A stretch of DNA of 64,000 bases. Origin: Pseudomonadota bacterium. Lineage in GTDB: Bacteria; Myxococcota_A; UBA796; SXON01. Positions 32,981 through 41,684 of the stretch are shown piece after piece (position 1 is the first letter of the stretch; each line of letters starts with the position of its first letter). The notes beneath the pieces were generated by a model that saw only the letters and a program-made list of their open reading frames with translations, was not told the origin of the DNA and ran no database searches. Position numbers and translations under genes: made by a program. Where the stretch lies: contig JAUXTN010000231.1 in NCBI GenBank assembly GCA_030684355.1, positions 30,051 to 94,050 on the forward strand. The letters are read 5' to 3'.

Positions 32981-33136
32981 ATGTCCGAGAAGAAGTCCAC
33001 CCCCATGACCCCGCAGGATGCGTCACGCATCCAGAGCAACGCCGACAAGACCGGCACCAACCAAGGCTTCAAGGAGCGGGCGCAGAGCGCCGGCGACAAG
33101 AACGCCAACCAGGGGAAGGTGCCCGCGAAGGAGTAG
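32981..33136 (+). CDS. Small hydrophilic SMP-like protein
   Basis: 51 aa with a good ribosome site (AAAGGAG). The sequence MTPQDASRIQSNADKTGTNQ, then FKERAQSAGDKNANQGK, is very hydrophilic and resembles short bacterial proteins with a seed-maturation-protein (SMP, LEA-like) motif (DAxRIQS ... RAQSAxxKN). It is probably an intrinsically disordered stress protein. It sits 73 nt after the DUF2325-like gene; whether it belongs to the viperin transcript is unclear. Confidence 0.65.
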   Translation: MSEKKSTPMTPQDASRIQSNADKTGTNQGFKERAQSAGDKNANQGKVPAKE

Positions 33137-33337
33137 AGGTGAGCGGCCGGCCGCCGTCGGGGGCCGTCCCCGGCGGCGTGCCCACCCTCCGGAGCCCACC
33201 GAGAGCGACAACCTCGCGCGAGCGGCTGGTGGAGATCCTGAGCGCGTTCGCGGGGGAGTATCGCCCCCATCTGAGGCCGGCTTTCGGGGAGTCCCCCAGC
33301 TGCTCATCCCGGGCCTCGGGGGCCTCGGGGAGGGGGG
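33137..33337. other. Intergenic stretch without a convincing gene
   Basis: A GTG-initiated frame from 33139 has G/C-ending codons for about 40 codons (TTSRERLVEILSAFAGEY) but then degenerates. No homology is recognised. It may be a gene remnant. Confidence 0.4.
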
Positions 33338-33658
33338 ATGAACGGCTCGCCAGATCAGGAACTGGACGTCGGGCTGACGCGAGTGGCCGTCCCGCATCGC
33401 GAAATTCTCGCGGGAGTGCATCTCCCAGCGGAAGCCCTGTCCGACCCCGAGGATGATGCCTTCGCGGCGCCGAAGCCGCCGGCCGCCTCGTCGCTGTCGG
33501 GGCAACCCGGAGGGGGAGACGCTGTCTTCCTCTCTCAAGCATTGGCCGCACGCACCTTTGCAACAGGGGCAGGGGCGATTTCGGGCCCTCCGCTCCGCTG
33601 GCTGTGCGCACCCCGCACCAGCGACTTTACGACATCTCTGGTTATCGAGACCTGTTGA
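33338..33658 (+). CDS. Doubtful small ORF
   Basis: 106 aa from an ATG preceded by GGGGAGGGGGG. The first 60 residues (MNGSPDQELDVGLTRVAVPH, HLPAEALSDPEDDAF) have plausible codon use. The last third overlaps the end of the opposite-strand membrane protein gene and is not convincing. No family recognised. Confidence 0.25.
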   Translation: MNGSPDQELDVGLTRVAVPHREILAGVHLPAEALSDPEDDAFAAPKPPAASSLSGQPGGGDAVFLSQALAARTFATGAGAISGPPLRWLCAPRTSDFTTSLVIETC

Positions 33659-34398
33659 TCGGTGGCTTGCTCGCCCGCCTGGTGGATCAATTCAACCGCG
33701 AGCGCCACGCGCTGAAGGCGGATCAAGTGATCCGAATACTCGGAGGCGAGCCGTTGTGAACGACGGTACAGCGCGAGAAAGCCGGCCCCAACGGCCTCAA
33801 GGCTCACGCCAGCACCCACACCCGTGAGGACCTTCGGGTCAGCGCCATGGAATCCAACGGCGACGACCGAGAGCACCATCGTCGCGAAGCCGGCGGTCAT
33901 GGCGATTAGAGCCCAGTAGAAGCTTACACGGGCTTGTTCCTGGTTAATCGCATAGTACTCGTCGAGTCGTTTCGAGTCCAGGGCGATTCGCACAATCGGA
34001 TCGTAGGGATTAGTTTTGTTCTTTCGAATTTCCTCCTCGAACTCCCGCCGTTCCGCTACCTCGCGGAGTTCGCCAACATAAACCAGCCACTTCGGACTTG
34101 AGGCAACGCCAGCGAGCACCAGGTAGGCGCCCGGGACGAGGGCCGCCGTGCCCAACGCCGAGGCCAGCGATGCTACCCCACGAATAGCACCAATGGCTAC
34201 CAACACTCCGTATGTGGGAAGTGCCAAGCCTGCGGCGATCAGTATCCACCCTGCGACGGCAGCGAATATTCGAACCGCGGGGTAGGTGCGAAGAAAGTAA
34301 GTAGTGCCAGTAAAGATTACACTGACGACCCCGCTTGATAGGCGAATGCGCCAGTTCGGTTCTTCATCACCCGCCGAGGGGTCGTAGTTTACGTACAC
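33535..34398 (-). CDS. Membrane protein resembling TRADD-N-associated membrane domain
   Basis: 287 aa from a GTG with GGGAG 7 nt upstream. Four hydrophobic segments are visible: an N-terminal pair (VRIFAAVAGWILIAAGLALP, GTAALVPGAYLVLAGVA) and a later pair (SFYWALIAMTAGFATMVLSV, GVGAGVSLEAVGAGFLALY). The block RLDEYYAINQEQARVSFYW with the following two membrane helices matches the pattern of the cyanobacterial-type TRADD-N-associated membrane domain found near predicted immune or apoptosis-like proteins. The gene is visibly richer in A/T than its surroundings, a sign of transfer. The role is unknown; a membrane effector or anchor in a conflict system is a reasonable guess. Confidence 0.65.
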   Translation of the reverse strand: MYVNYDPSAGDEEPNWRIRLSSGVVSVIFTGTTYFLRTYPAVRIFAAVAGWILIAAGLALPTYGVLVAIGAIRGVASLASALGTAALVPGAYLVLAGVASSPKWLVYVGELREVAERREFEEEIRKNKTNPYDPIVRIALDSKRLDEYYAINQEQARVSFYWALIAMTAGFATMVLSVVAVGFHGADPKVLTGVGAGVSLEAVGAGFLALYRRSQRLASEYSDHLIRLQRVALAVELIHQAGEQATDQQVSITRDVVKSLVRGAHSQRSGGPEIAPAPVAKVRAANA

Positions 34399-34539
34399 GC
34401 GATGCTCCCGATGAAGATCCTATCAGAAATGGTGGAAGCAAGCGACCTGCGGTGGCGAGACGCGGCGAGACGCGCGGCGTGCCTACGCGCGTTTGCCCTT
34501 CTCCTTCACCCGCCCCCCCGGCCGACGGCTACGACACCA

Positions 34540-35721
34540 CCGGCTCTGGGGAGCCGACTGCGACGACGCGGACCCGGCCATCTCTCCCGCGGCGCTCGAG
34601 GTCTGGTAGGACGGCGTAGATCAGGACTGCGACGGGAACGACGACGACCAGGACGGCGACGACTTCGCGGTCGGCGACGACTGGGACGATACCAACGCGG
34701 CTGTGTCGCCCGCGAGCGTGGAGACCTGGTACGACGGCATCGACGAGGACTGCCTCGGCGGCTCCGACTACGACGCCGACTCGGACGGCTCCGACTCCGC
34801 CACCTACAGCGGAGACGACTGCGACGACGCGGACGCGAGCGTGTACGTCGGGGCCCCTGACGACCCCGACGACGGTCGCATCACGGACTGCGCGAAAACC
34901 CACGAATACGACGCGGACGAGGACGGCTATCTCTCGGCCGACTGCGGCGGCGACGACTGCGACGACGCGCGCTCGGACGTCAACCCCGGCGGGACCGAGT
35001 TCTGGTACGACGGCGTCGACCAGGACTGCGAAGGCAACGACACCGACCAGGACGGCGACGGCTTCGCGGGCGATGCGGACTGCGACGACACCGACCCGGC
35101 CGTTTCGCCCGGGGCGACGGAGATCTGGTACGACGGCTCCGACCAGAACTGCGACGGAAACGAAGACGACCAGGACGGGGACGGCTGTACGGTCGCCGAT
35201 GACTGCGACGACACCGACGCGGACGTGTTCCCCGATGCGGCGGAGGCTGGTACGACGGCTCCGACCAGCACTGCGACGGAAACGAAGACGACCAGGACGG
35301 GGACGGCTCTGCGGTCGCCGATGACTGCGACGACACCGACGCAGGCGTGTTCCCCGGCGCCATGGAGATCGGGTACGACGGCGTCGACCAGAACTGCGAC
35401 GGGAACGACGATGATCAGGACCGCGACGGGGTTGCGCGGGACGCGGACTGCGACGACATGGATGCCGAGGTGTTCCCCGGCGCCGACGACGTTCGCGACG
35501 ATGGCGTTGATCAGGACTGCATCGGCGGCGACGCCACCGCCGGGGACACCGACGAACGCGACTCCGGAGCGGAGCGGAACGCCGACGCGAAGGATGCGGG
35601 CTGTGGGTGCGCGTCCACGGAAGATGCTGGGGCGGCAGGGGCTCTCGCGCTTGGCGTGATCGCGCTGGCCATGCGCCGGGAGAGGCCGCGCTACACCCCT
35701 CGCTCAAGAACCTGCATCTGA
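34540..35721 (+). pseudogene. Decayed MopE-type repeat protein with MYXO-CTERM-like end
   Basis: Asp/Cys repeats (DCDDTDPAVSPGATEIWYDG, DQNCDGNEDDQDGDG) run through several frames. Damage is visible: a shift near 34555 (ADGYDTTGSGE leaves the repeat frame), a TAG at 34607-34609 where the repeat has TAC (VWYDG becomes VW-stop), a DCDD changed to DWDD, and a one-base loss near 35247 (AEA then WYDG in the next frame). The signal peptide end is missing. The C-terminus GCGCASTEDAGAAGALALGV with following Met-Arg-Arg is a MYXO-CTERM sorting signal, so the ancestor was a surface protein. It lies inside module B next to the right boundary repeat. Confidence 0.75.
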
Positions 35722-35832
35722 ACCCGAGTTTCCGCGCTCGGCCTCAAGCAAATAGTTCGAACTCCGTCCACGAAGGGGAGGGTTCGTGGACGGCGTGCGG
35801 CGTACGCTGAGATCCGTCGTCTGGCGCGTTCC

Positions 35833-35987
35833 CCGCGTGTCCCTGGTGTGTCCGGGAGGTCGATCGCCCCGACCGGAAGTCCTCGTCGGAGGCGGCGTTC
35901 CCATCGCCTCCGCCGCCGAGATCATGGATTACGACCGTATTCCGGATTCTCCTCCGCCAACCTACAACCCGCTCCACTTCCCGATGA
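35833..35987. repeat. 155-bp imperfect direct repeat, right copy (module B)
   Basis: Partner of 27819-27973, in the same orientation and 8014 bp away. Its right end includes the last codons and stop of the acyl-CoA dehydrogenase gene. The bases to its left, from 35722, contain no gene; a minus-strand frame (VVGWRRRIRNTVVIHDLGG) is a degenerate relative of the tail fused to the EEP fragment. Confidence 0.6.
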
Positions 35988-37113
35988 TCTCCTTCATCAC
36001 CTCCGACGTGCCACCGCCGATGGGGAGGAGCCGAACGTCACGGAAGGCCCGACAGATGTCGTATTCCTCGATGAAGCCGTAGCCACCGTGGAACTGGAGG
36101 CAGTCGTACGCGACCTTCTGGGCCATGTCCGCCGTGAAGAGCTTGGCCTGGGAGACCTCGAGCGTGGGGTCCTCGCCGGAGTTGATCTTCTGGACGGCGC
36201 GGTAGGTGATCCACCGGGCGGCTTCAAGGTTGGTGAGGTGCTCGGCGAACTTGTGCTTCCACACCTGGAACTTGCCGATCGGCTTGCCGAACGCCTGCCG
36301 GGTCTGCCCGTACTCGATGGCGTCCTTCAGTTGGATCTCCATGCCCGCCATCGCCATGATCGCGGCCACCAGGCGCTCGCCCTGGAAGTTCTGCATGATG
36401 TGGACGAAGCCGCCGTTGAGCGTCCCGAGCAGGTTGGACATCGGCACGCGACACTCGTCGAAGTGCAACAACGAGCTGTCGACCGAGCGGGTGCCGAGCT
36501 TGTCGAGCTTCTTGCCCACCGTGAAGCCGGGGGTGGTCGTCGGGAAGATGACGAGGGACACGCCGCCGTAGCCGGGCTCGCCGGTGCGGACGGCGAGGAT
36601 GATGAAGTCGGCGAAGGCGCCGTTCGTGATGTAGGTCTTCGCGCCGGTGATGACGAAGTGGTCGCCGTCGATGCGCGCGGTGGTCTGGAGGTTGGCCACG
36701 TCGGAGCCGGCGCCGGGCTCGGTGATGCCGAGGGCGCCGATCTTCTCGCCGCGGATCGCCGGGACGAGCCACTCCTGCTTCTGCGCCTCGGTCCCGATCT
36801 CGTTGATCACGGGGGTGCTGATGTCCGTGTGGACGAAGATGGACATGACCACGCCGCCGTTGCGGGCCTGGCAGAGTTCCTCGATCATGGCGGTGTGCGC
36901 CCACCAATCGAGGCCGGAGCCGCCGTACTCCTCGGGGAAGCGGATGCCGAGGAGGCCGAGCTCGGCCATCTTCTTGAACATCTCCCGCGCGGGCCACTCC
37001 CCCGCATGGTCCCACTCGGCCCGGAAGGGCGTGAGGTGGGTGAGCGTGAAGTCACGGACGGTCTTGCGGAGGAGCTCGTGCTCCTCGGTGAACGGGGGGA
37101 ACTGAGTGGTCAT
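35962..37113 (-). CDS. Acyl-CoA dehydrogenase, long-chain/AtuD-like
   Basis: 383 aa, full length. FAD- and substrate-binding blocks are clear: ITEPGAGSDVANLQTTAR, YITNGAFADFIILAV, LGTRSVDSSLLHFDECRVP, RQAFGKPIGKFQVWKH, and QFHGGYGFIEEYDICRAFRD. The usual late catalytic Glu (YEGT) is replaced by IGGGT, so the base is probably the Glu of NFQGERLVAA, as in long-chain and isovaleryl types. It oxidises an acyl-CoA to the enoyl-CoA and passes electrons to ETF. There is no Shine-Dalgarno; a TAGATT box sits 6 nt before the ATG. The last codons (EIIGKWSGL) are the sequence repeated at the accessory-region boundaries. Confidence 0.9.
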   Translation of the reverse strand: MTTQFPPFTEEHELLRKTVRDFTLTHLTPFRAEWDHAGEWPAREMFKKMAELGLLGIRFPEEYGGSGLDWWAHTAMIEELCQARNGGVVMSIFVHTDISTPVINEIGTEAQKQEWLVPAIRGEKIGALGITEPGAGSDVANLQTTARIDGDHFVITGAKTYITNGAFADFIILAVRTGEPGYGGVSLVIFPTTTPGFTVGKKLDKLGTRSVDSSLLHFDECRVPMSNLLGTLNGGFVHIMQNFQGERLVAAIMAMAGMEIQLKDAIEYGQTRQAFGKPIGKFQVWKHKFAEHLTNLEAARWITYRAVQKINSGEDPTLEVSQAKLFTADMAQKVAYDCLQFHGGYGFIEEYDICRAFRDVRLLPIGGGTSEVMKEIIGKWSGL

Positions 37114-37157
37114 TCACCGAATCTATCGCCGAACGCGCGCCGTGGTAGGGTCGAGCG

Positions 37158-37193
37158 ATGTTGACCGTCGTGCAGGAGGCGCCCGATGCCTGA
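37158..37193 (+). CDS. Short leaderless upstream ORF of the glycosylase gene
   Basis: A TAGGGT box ends 6 nt before this ATG, the spacing seen at other leaderless starts. It encodes MLTVVQEAPDA and ends in a TGA lying inside the first codons of the glycosylase gene; the GGAGG ribosome site of that gene is within it. Translation of the short ORF would therefore couple to the main gene. Evidence is positional only. Confidence 0.4.
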   Translation: MLTVVQEAPDA

Positions 37194-38025
37194 ACGCCCC
37201 GACCTGGAGCACCAGGTCCCCATCGTGGCCCGGCGGCTCGTTGGCGCTACGATCACGGCCGTGCGCGTCAAGAAGCCGGTCGTGCTGCGGGCGCCGGTCG
37301 CGACGGACGTGCTCGTGGGCCGGACCGTCCGGGACGTGCGCCGGATGGGCCACTTCATCGCGGTGAGCCTCGACGGCGACTGGGACATGGTCATCCACCT
37401 CATGCTCGCCGGGCGCTTCGCGTTCGTGCGTGCGGGGACCAAGGACTCGGCGGACCTCGCGGTCGCGTGGGGCCTGGGCGACGACGAGCTGCGCTATCGG
37501 GACGACGTGCAGATGGGGAAGGTGTACCTCGTCCCTTCGGGGGACTACACGTCGGTGCCGGGGATGTTGCCGGTGGGGGTCGACGTGCTGGGCCCCGGGT
37601 TCACCCCCGCAATCCTCGCGGGCCTCGCGAAGAAGCGGCGCGAGCAGGTGAAGGTGTTCCTGAAGGACAAGAACACCTTCGACAGCTTCGGCAACGCCTA
37701 CGCCGACGAGACGTTGTGGGAGGCGGGCATCCACCCGAAGGCGACGGTCGCGTCGCTGACACCCGAACAGTTGGCACGGCTCCACGGCGCGATGGTGAAG
37801 GTGCTCCGCGACGCGCGGGACGAGATCGCCCGCCGGGATCCGCCGCTGGACGAGAAGGTGCGGGACTTCCTCGCGGTGCGCAACCGTGGCGGGGAGCCCT
37901 GTCCACGGTGTGGCACGAAGATCCGGAGCGCCGGGGTGCACGGGCACGACGCGTTCTTCTGCCCGGTGTGTCAGCCGGACGAGAAGGGGAAGGGGATGGT
38001 GGATTGGCGGGGGGTGGGGAAGTAG
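37186..38025 (+). CDS. Fpg/Nei-family DNA glycosylase
   Basis: 279 aa with GGAGG upstream. Base-excision repair enzyme. The N-terminus PERPDLE supplies the catalytic Pro (after Met removal) and Glu, as in PELPEVE of Fpg. MGHFIAVSLDGDW ... IHLMLAGRF is the conserved core, FLKDKNTFDSFGNAYADETL contains the helix-two-turn-helix, and the C-terminus has a zinc finger CPRCGTKIRSAG ... CPVCQ. Fpg and Nei types cannot be separated reliably from this alone. It is divergent from the acyl-CoA dehydrogenase, and both promoters appear to be of the leaderless type. Confidence 0.9.
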   Translation: MPERPDLEHQVPIVARRLVGATITAVRVKKPVVLRAPVATDVLVGRTVRDVRRMGHFIAVSLDGDWDMVIHLMLAGRFAFVRAGTKDSADLAVAWGLGDDELRYRDDVQMGKVYLVPSGDYTSVPGMLPVGVDVLGPGFTPAILAGLAKKRREQVKVFLKDKNTFDSFGNAYADETLWEAGIHPKATVASLTPEQLARLHGAMVKVLRDARDEIARRDPPLDEKVRDFLAVRNRGGEPCPRCGTKIRSAGVHGHDAFFCPVCQPDEKGKGMVDWRGVGK

Positions 38026-38346
38026 GCCGCCTGGAATGGGAGAGGACCTACCTCCCGCCTCCCAACCGCCCCCCCGTGTCCAGGCAGCTCACCTCCGGGC
38101 AGGCCCCGTTCGAGACCCCGCGGTTCGCCATGGCCGAGGCGAGCGTCACGCCGGTCGCAACGCCGTGGACCGCGCCGGCGAGGAGGCTCATGCCGGGGCC
38201 CAGCGCGCGCGCCGCGAGGTGCCCGACGATGCGGAGGGATCGGCAATGAAGGAGGGACAAGCTCGATTTCCTGGTGGCCAAGGCGGATAACCGGGGCAGG
38301 GTGCGCCGGGGAGGAAATCGCGCTTTCTTCCTGGTGTATGCAAGGG
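38026..38346. other. Intergenic region
   Basis: 321 bases without a convincing gene. A minus-strand frame (38048-38191, 47 aa, MSLLAGAVHGVATGVTLASA then two Cys) could be a tiny exported peptide but has no ribosome site or leaderless box. No clear terminator is seen. Confidence 0.4.
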
Positions 38347-38991
38347 TCAGGTCAGGACGGGCCGGAGCAGCACCCGCGCCGGGGCGCCCTCGCAGCCTTG
38401 GAGCTTCAGGGGGAGGCACACGAACTGGAAGCGGCCGGCGGGCACCCGGGAGAGATCGAGCCCCTCCACGATGACGACGCCGGCGAGGAGGAGCGCACGG
38501 TGGGTCACGGTGCCCTCCTCGGGGGAGGCGACGGAGAGGTAGTCGATGCCGACGGTGCGGACGCCGCGCAGGGCGAGCCAGGCCGCGGCGTCGGGCGCGA
38601 GGTGGACGTAGTCGGTGGAGAAGGGCTCGGTGGGCCACGGGTGGTCGGAGTTGCGCGTCCGGAAGAGGACCCGCTCGCCGGTGCGGACGTCGTGGCGGAG
38701 CAGCTCCTCCACGGTGACGCGGTGGGGATCGAGGATCCTGATGACGCGGGCGTCCCCCACGAGGGCGTCCAGCGGGAGCTCGTCGACGCCGCGGCCCTCG
38801 TGGACGTAATGCAGCGGCGCGTCGACGTGGGTGCCGGTGTGGGCGCCGAGCGAGAGCTTGGAGAGCGTGTAGGCGTCGCCCCGGTCGAGGTCGGAGACCC
38901 GCTCGACGCGCACGTCGGGGTCGCCCGGCCAGTGGAGCATGCCGTCGCGGATCGGCACGGTCACGTCGATCCAGTCGGGCCCGGCGGTCAT
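38347..38991 (-). CDS. Cyclase-family metal hydrolase (kynurenine-formamidase-like)
   Basis: 214 aa with GGAGG upstream. The metal-binding motif HTGTHVDAPLHY, the N-terminal DVTVPIRDGMLHWPGDPDV and GIDYLSVASPEEGTVTHRAL fit the cyclase family, whose members include KynB (N-formylkynurenine hydrolysis). No kynurenine genes are nearby, so the substrate is open. It follows the GH15 gene after 22 nt on the same strand and is probably the last gene of that operon. Confidence 0.88.
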   Translation of the reverse strand: MTAGPDWIDVTVPIRDGMLHWPGDPDVRVERVSDLDRGDAYTLSKLSLGAHTGTHVDAPLHYVHEGRGVDELPLDALVGDARVIRILDPHRVTVEELLRHDVRTGERVLFRTRNSDHPWPTEPFSTDYVHLAPDAAAWLALRGVRTVGIDYLSVASPEEGTVTHRALLLAGVVIVEGLDLSRVPAGRFQFVCLPLKLQGCEGAPARVLLRPVLT

Positions 38992-39013
38992 CCCATGGTG
39001 TCCTCCGGCACGG

Positions 39014-40852
39014 TCACCGCGCCTCGTCGAGCGCGCGGTCGAGGTTGTAGGCGGCGCTGATGAGCGCGAGGTGGGTGAAGGCCTGCGGGAAGTTGCCGAG
39101 CGCGTCGCCGGTCGGGCCGGTCTGCTCCGCGTAGAGGCCGACGTGGCTCGCGTACCCGAGCATCCGCTCGAACAGGAGCCGGGCCTCCTCCAACCGGGCG
39201 CGGTCCGACCGCCCGGCGCGGGTCAACGCCTCGACCAACCAGAAGGTGCACATGTTGAACGTGCCCTCCCGGCCGGTGAGCCCGTCCTCGGCGCGCTGGG
39301 GGTCGTAGCGGTAGACGAGGCCGCCCGAGAGGAGGCCGCCCTCGCGCGGGGAGCGACGGATGACGTCCAACATCCGCAACATCTTCGGGTCGGTGGGAGA
39401 GAGGAAGAAGACGAGCGGCATGATGAGGTTCGAGGCGTCGAGTCGGTCGCTCCCGTAGGACTGGACGAACGACTGCCGCGTGTCGCTCCACCCCGACCGC
39501 AGGATCTCCTCGTAGATGGCGTCCCGCTCGGCGAGCCAACGCGCTCGAGGGGCGGGGAAGGATCGCTTCTCCGCGAGGCGCAGCCCGCGATCGAGCGCCA
39601 CCCAACACATGAGCTTCGAGTAGACGAAGTGCCGCCGCCCGCCGCGGGTCTCCCAGATGCCTTCGTCCTCGCGCTGCCAATTGGCGCATACCCAATCGAG
39701 CAGGCGCCGCAGGTGGCTCCAAAGGTCGGACGAGATGGGCTCCCCGTACTTGTTGAACAGGTAGATCGAGTCCATGAGCTCGCCGTAGATGTCGAGCTGG
39801 AGCTGCTTCGACGCCCCGTTGCCGATGCGCACGGGTATCGACCCCCGGTACCCGGAGAGGTGCGCGAGGACGGACTCGGGGACCGCCCGGCGCCCGTCGA
39901 TCCCGTACAGGATCTGCAGGGGCTGGTCGCCATCGGTCGCCTCCCGGGCCCGTGCCCCGAGCCAATCGATGAACGCGCCGGCCTCCTGGGTGAACCCGAT
40001 GCGGAGGAGCGCGTAGACGGTGAACGCGGCGTCGCGGATCCAGGTGTACCGGTAATCCCAGTTGCGCACGCCGCCGAGCTCCTCGGGGAGGCTGCACGTG
40101 GGCGCCGCCACGATGGCGCCGGTGGGCTCGAAGGTGAGGAGCTTTAGGACGAGCGCCGAGCGGTTGACGATCTCGCGCCAGCGCCCGCGGTAGGTGCAAC
40201 GGGCGAGCCAATGGCGCCAGAATTGGACGGTGGCCTCGAAGAGCCCACGGCTCTCCTCGGTGGACGGGGGGATGCCACATCCGAGCACGCACGTGGTCCG
40301 GCGCAACACGAAGATGGCGGTATCTCCTTCCTTCAGCACGATCCGGCTCGTGACCCCGTGCGGGGTGACACGGAGCGGACAGCGGGTGGTGAGCGCCAGG
40401 GAGAGGTCGGGGCCCTCGAACACCGCGCCGGTCGGCGTGATCACCACGTTGGGCGTCACCCGCCCGTAGTCGAACGCGGGGTCACAAACGAGCTCGAACT
40501 CCACGACGCCGCGGGCGACGCTCACCCGCCGCACGATCTGGTCGTGCCACTCCGGCGCGCCCACGATGCCCGCCGGCATGAAGTCCTCCACCTCGCCGAC
40601 GCCGCCCTCGGAGAGGAACCGCGTGATCAGCACGTTGGTGTCAGGCCAGTAGAGCTGCTTGTACACCACGTTGTTCTCCACCGGGCAGATGGAGAACCGG
40701 CCCCCCTTCTCCTGGTCGAGCAGCGCGCCGAACACGCTCGGGGAGTCGAAGTGGGGGAAGCAGAGCCAATCGATGGACCCGCACGTGCTCACCAACGCCA
40801 CGGTCCGCATGTTCCCGATGACGCCGTAGTTCTGGATGGGTTGGTACCCCAC
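39014..40852 (-). CDS. GH15-family glycoside hydrolase (glucoamylase/trehalase-like)
   Basis: 612 aa, full length. An N-terminal beta domain (MGYQPIQNYGVIGNMRTVAL, GSIDWLCFPHFDSPSVFGAL) precedes the (alpha/alpha)6 barrel: VRNWDYRYTWIRDAAFTVYA, KQLQLDIYGELMDSIYLF, EGIWETRGGRRHFVYSKLM with the likely general-acid Glu, and EGTFNMCTFWLVEALTRAG. Such bacterial proteins release glucose from alpha-glucans or trehalose. No signal peptide, so it acts in the cytoplasm, perhaps on glycogen or trehalose. It lies 3 nt after the SDR gene. Confidence 0.92.
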   Translation of the reverse strand: MGYQPIQNYGVIGNMRTVALVSTCGSIDWLCFPHFDSPSVFGALLDQEKGGRFSICPVENNVVYKQLYWPDTNVLITRFLSEGGVGEVEDFMPAGIVGAPEWHDQIVRRVSVARGVVEFELVCDPAFDYGRVTPNVVITPTGAVFEGPDLSLALTTRCPLRVTPHGVTSRIVLKEGDTAIFVLRRTTCVLGCGIPPSTEESRGLFEATVQFWRHWLARCTYRGRWREIVNRSALVLKLLTFEPTGAIVAAPTCSLPEELGGVRNWDYRYTWIRDAAFTVYALLRIGFTQEAGAFIDWLGARAREATDGDQPLQILYGIDGRRAVPESVLAHLSGYRGSIPVRIGNGASKQLQLDIYGELMDSIYLFNKYGEPISSDLWSHLRRLLDWVCANWQREDEGIWETRGGRRHFVYSKLMCWVALDRGLRLAEKRSFPAPRARWLAERDAIYEEILRSGWSDTRQSFVQSYGSDRLDASNLIMPLVFFLSPTDPKMLRMLDVIRRSPREGGLLSGGLVYRYDPQRAEDGLTGREGTFNMCTFWLVEALTRAGRSDRARLEEARLLFERMLGYASHVGLYAEQTGPTGDALGNFPQAFTHLALISAAYNLDRALDEAR

Positions 40853-40855
40853 CGA

Positions 40856-41626
40856 TCACTCCTCGTAGTGCCAGGCGAGGCCGCCGTCGACGTACCAGGT
40901 GGCGCCGTTGACATACTCGGCCTCGGGCGAAGCGAGGAAGGCGACGATGCCCGCCACGTCGCCCGGGGTGCCGAGGCGCCCGACCGGGATCTGGTGGACG
41001 AGGGCGTCGAGGCGCTCGGGATCCTGGAGCAGGTCGCGGTTGATGGGGGTGACGATCGCGCCGGGGGCGACGGCGTTGACGGTGATGCCGGTCCCGCGGA
41101 GCTCGACCGCGAGCGTGCGCGTCAGCATGCGGACGCCGCCCTTGCTCACCGCGTAGGACGCGTACTGGGGGAAGGGGAGGTCCTCGTGGATCGAGCTGAT
41201 GTTGATGATGCGCCCGGGCCGCCCGGCGTCGCGGAGGTGCCGCACCAGCGCCTGGCTCGTGAAGAACACGGCCTTCAGGTTCACGCCGAGGACGGCGTCG
41301 TATTCCGCCTCGGTGACCTCCCAGAACGGCCCCCGGATCTCCATCCCCGCGTTGTTCACGAGGAGATCGAGGTGGCCGAACGCCTGGATGCCGGCCTCGA
41401 CGAGGCGTCGGGCGTCGCCGGCTCGGGTGAGGTCCGCCTGGATGACCTGGGCGCGTTGCCCGGCGGCCTCTACGTCCGCGGCGACCGCGAGCGCTTCGTC
41501 CGCGTTGCGATTGTAGTGGAGGACCAGGTCGGCGCCCGCCCCGGCGAGCCGCAGCGCGATCGCGCGACCGATCCCGCGGCTGCTGCCCGTGACAAGCGCG
41601 ATCTTCCCGTCGAGAGACGCAGGCAT
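40856..41626 (-). CDS. SDR-family oxidoreductase, glucose-1-dehydrogenase-like
   Basis: 256 aa. Classical SDR: cofactor motif TGSSRGIGRAIAL, NNAG, catalytic Ser in ISSIHEDLP, and YAVSK. VNLKAVFFTSQALV, TVNAVAPGAIVTPIN and the C-terminal NGATWYVDGGLAW are close to glucose 1-dehydrogenase-type enzymes. The ATG at 41626 is chosen over the longer frame because a TACGTT box lies 5 nt before it. Located upstream of the GH15 gene, it could oxidise the released sugar; this is inferred. Confidence 0.88.
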   Translation of the reverse strand: MPASLDGKIALVTGSSRGIGRAIALRLAGAGADLVLHYNRNADEALAVAADVEAAGQRAQVIQADLTRAGDARRLVEAGIQAFGHLDLLVNNAGMEIRGPFWEVTEAEYDAVLGVNLKAVFFTSQALVRHLRDAGRPGRIINISSIHEDLPFPQYASYAVSKGGVRMLTRTLAVELRGTGITVNAVAPGAIVTPINRDLLQDPERLDALVHQIPVGRLGTPGDVAGIVAFLASPEAEYVNGATWYVDGGLAWHYEE

Positions 41627-41684
41627 GACGGAACGTAGGTCCGACGGTGCGGGGGGCGAGGTGAGGCTCGGCGCGCCCGGGCCG

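Noticed and set aside
21199..35987. Search for an integrase, transposase or IS element at the island
   Set aside because: No recombinase motif is visible in any frame between the boundaries, so the region is described as an accessory region with repeats rather than as a named mobile element.
38048..38191. 47-aa minus-strand ORF with two Cys
   Set aside because: No ribosome site, no leaderless box and no homology; treated as intergenic.
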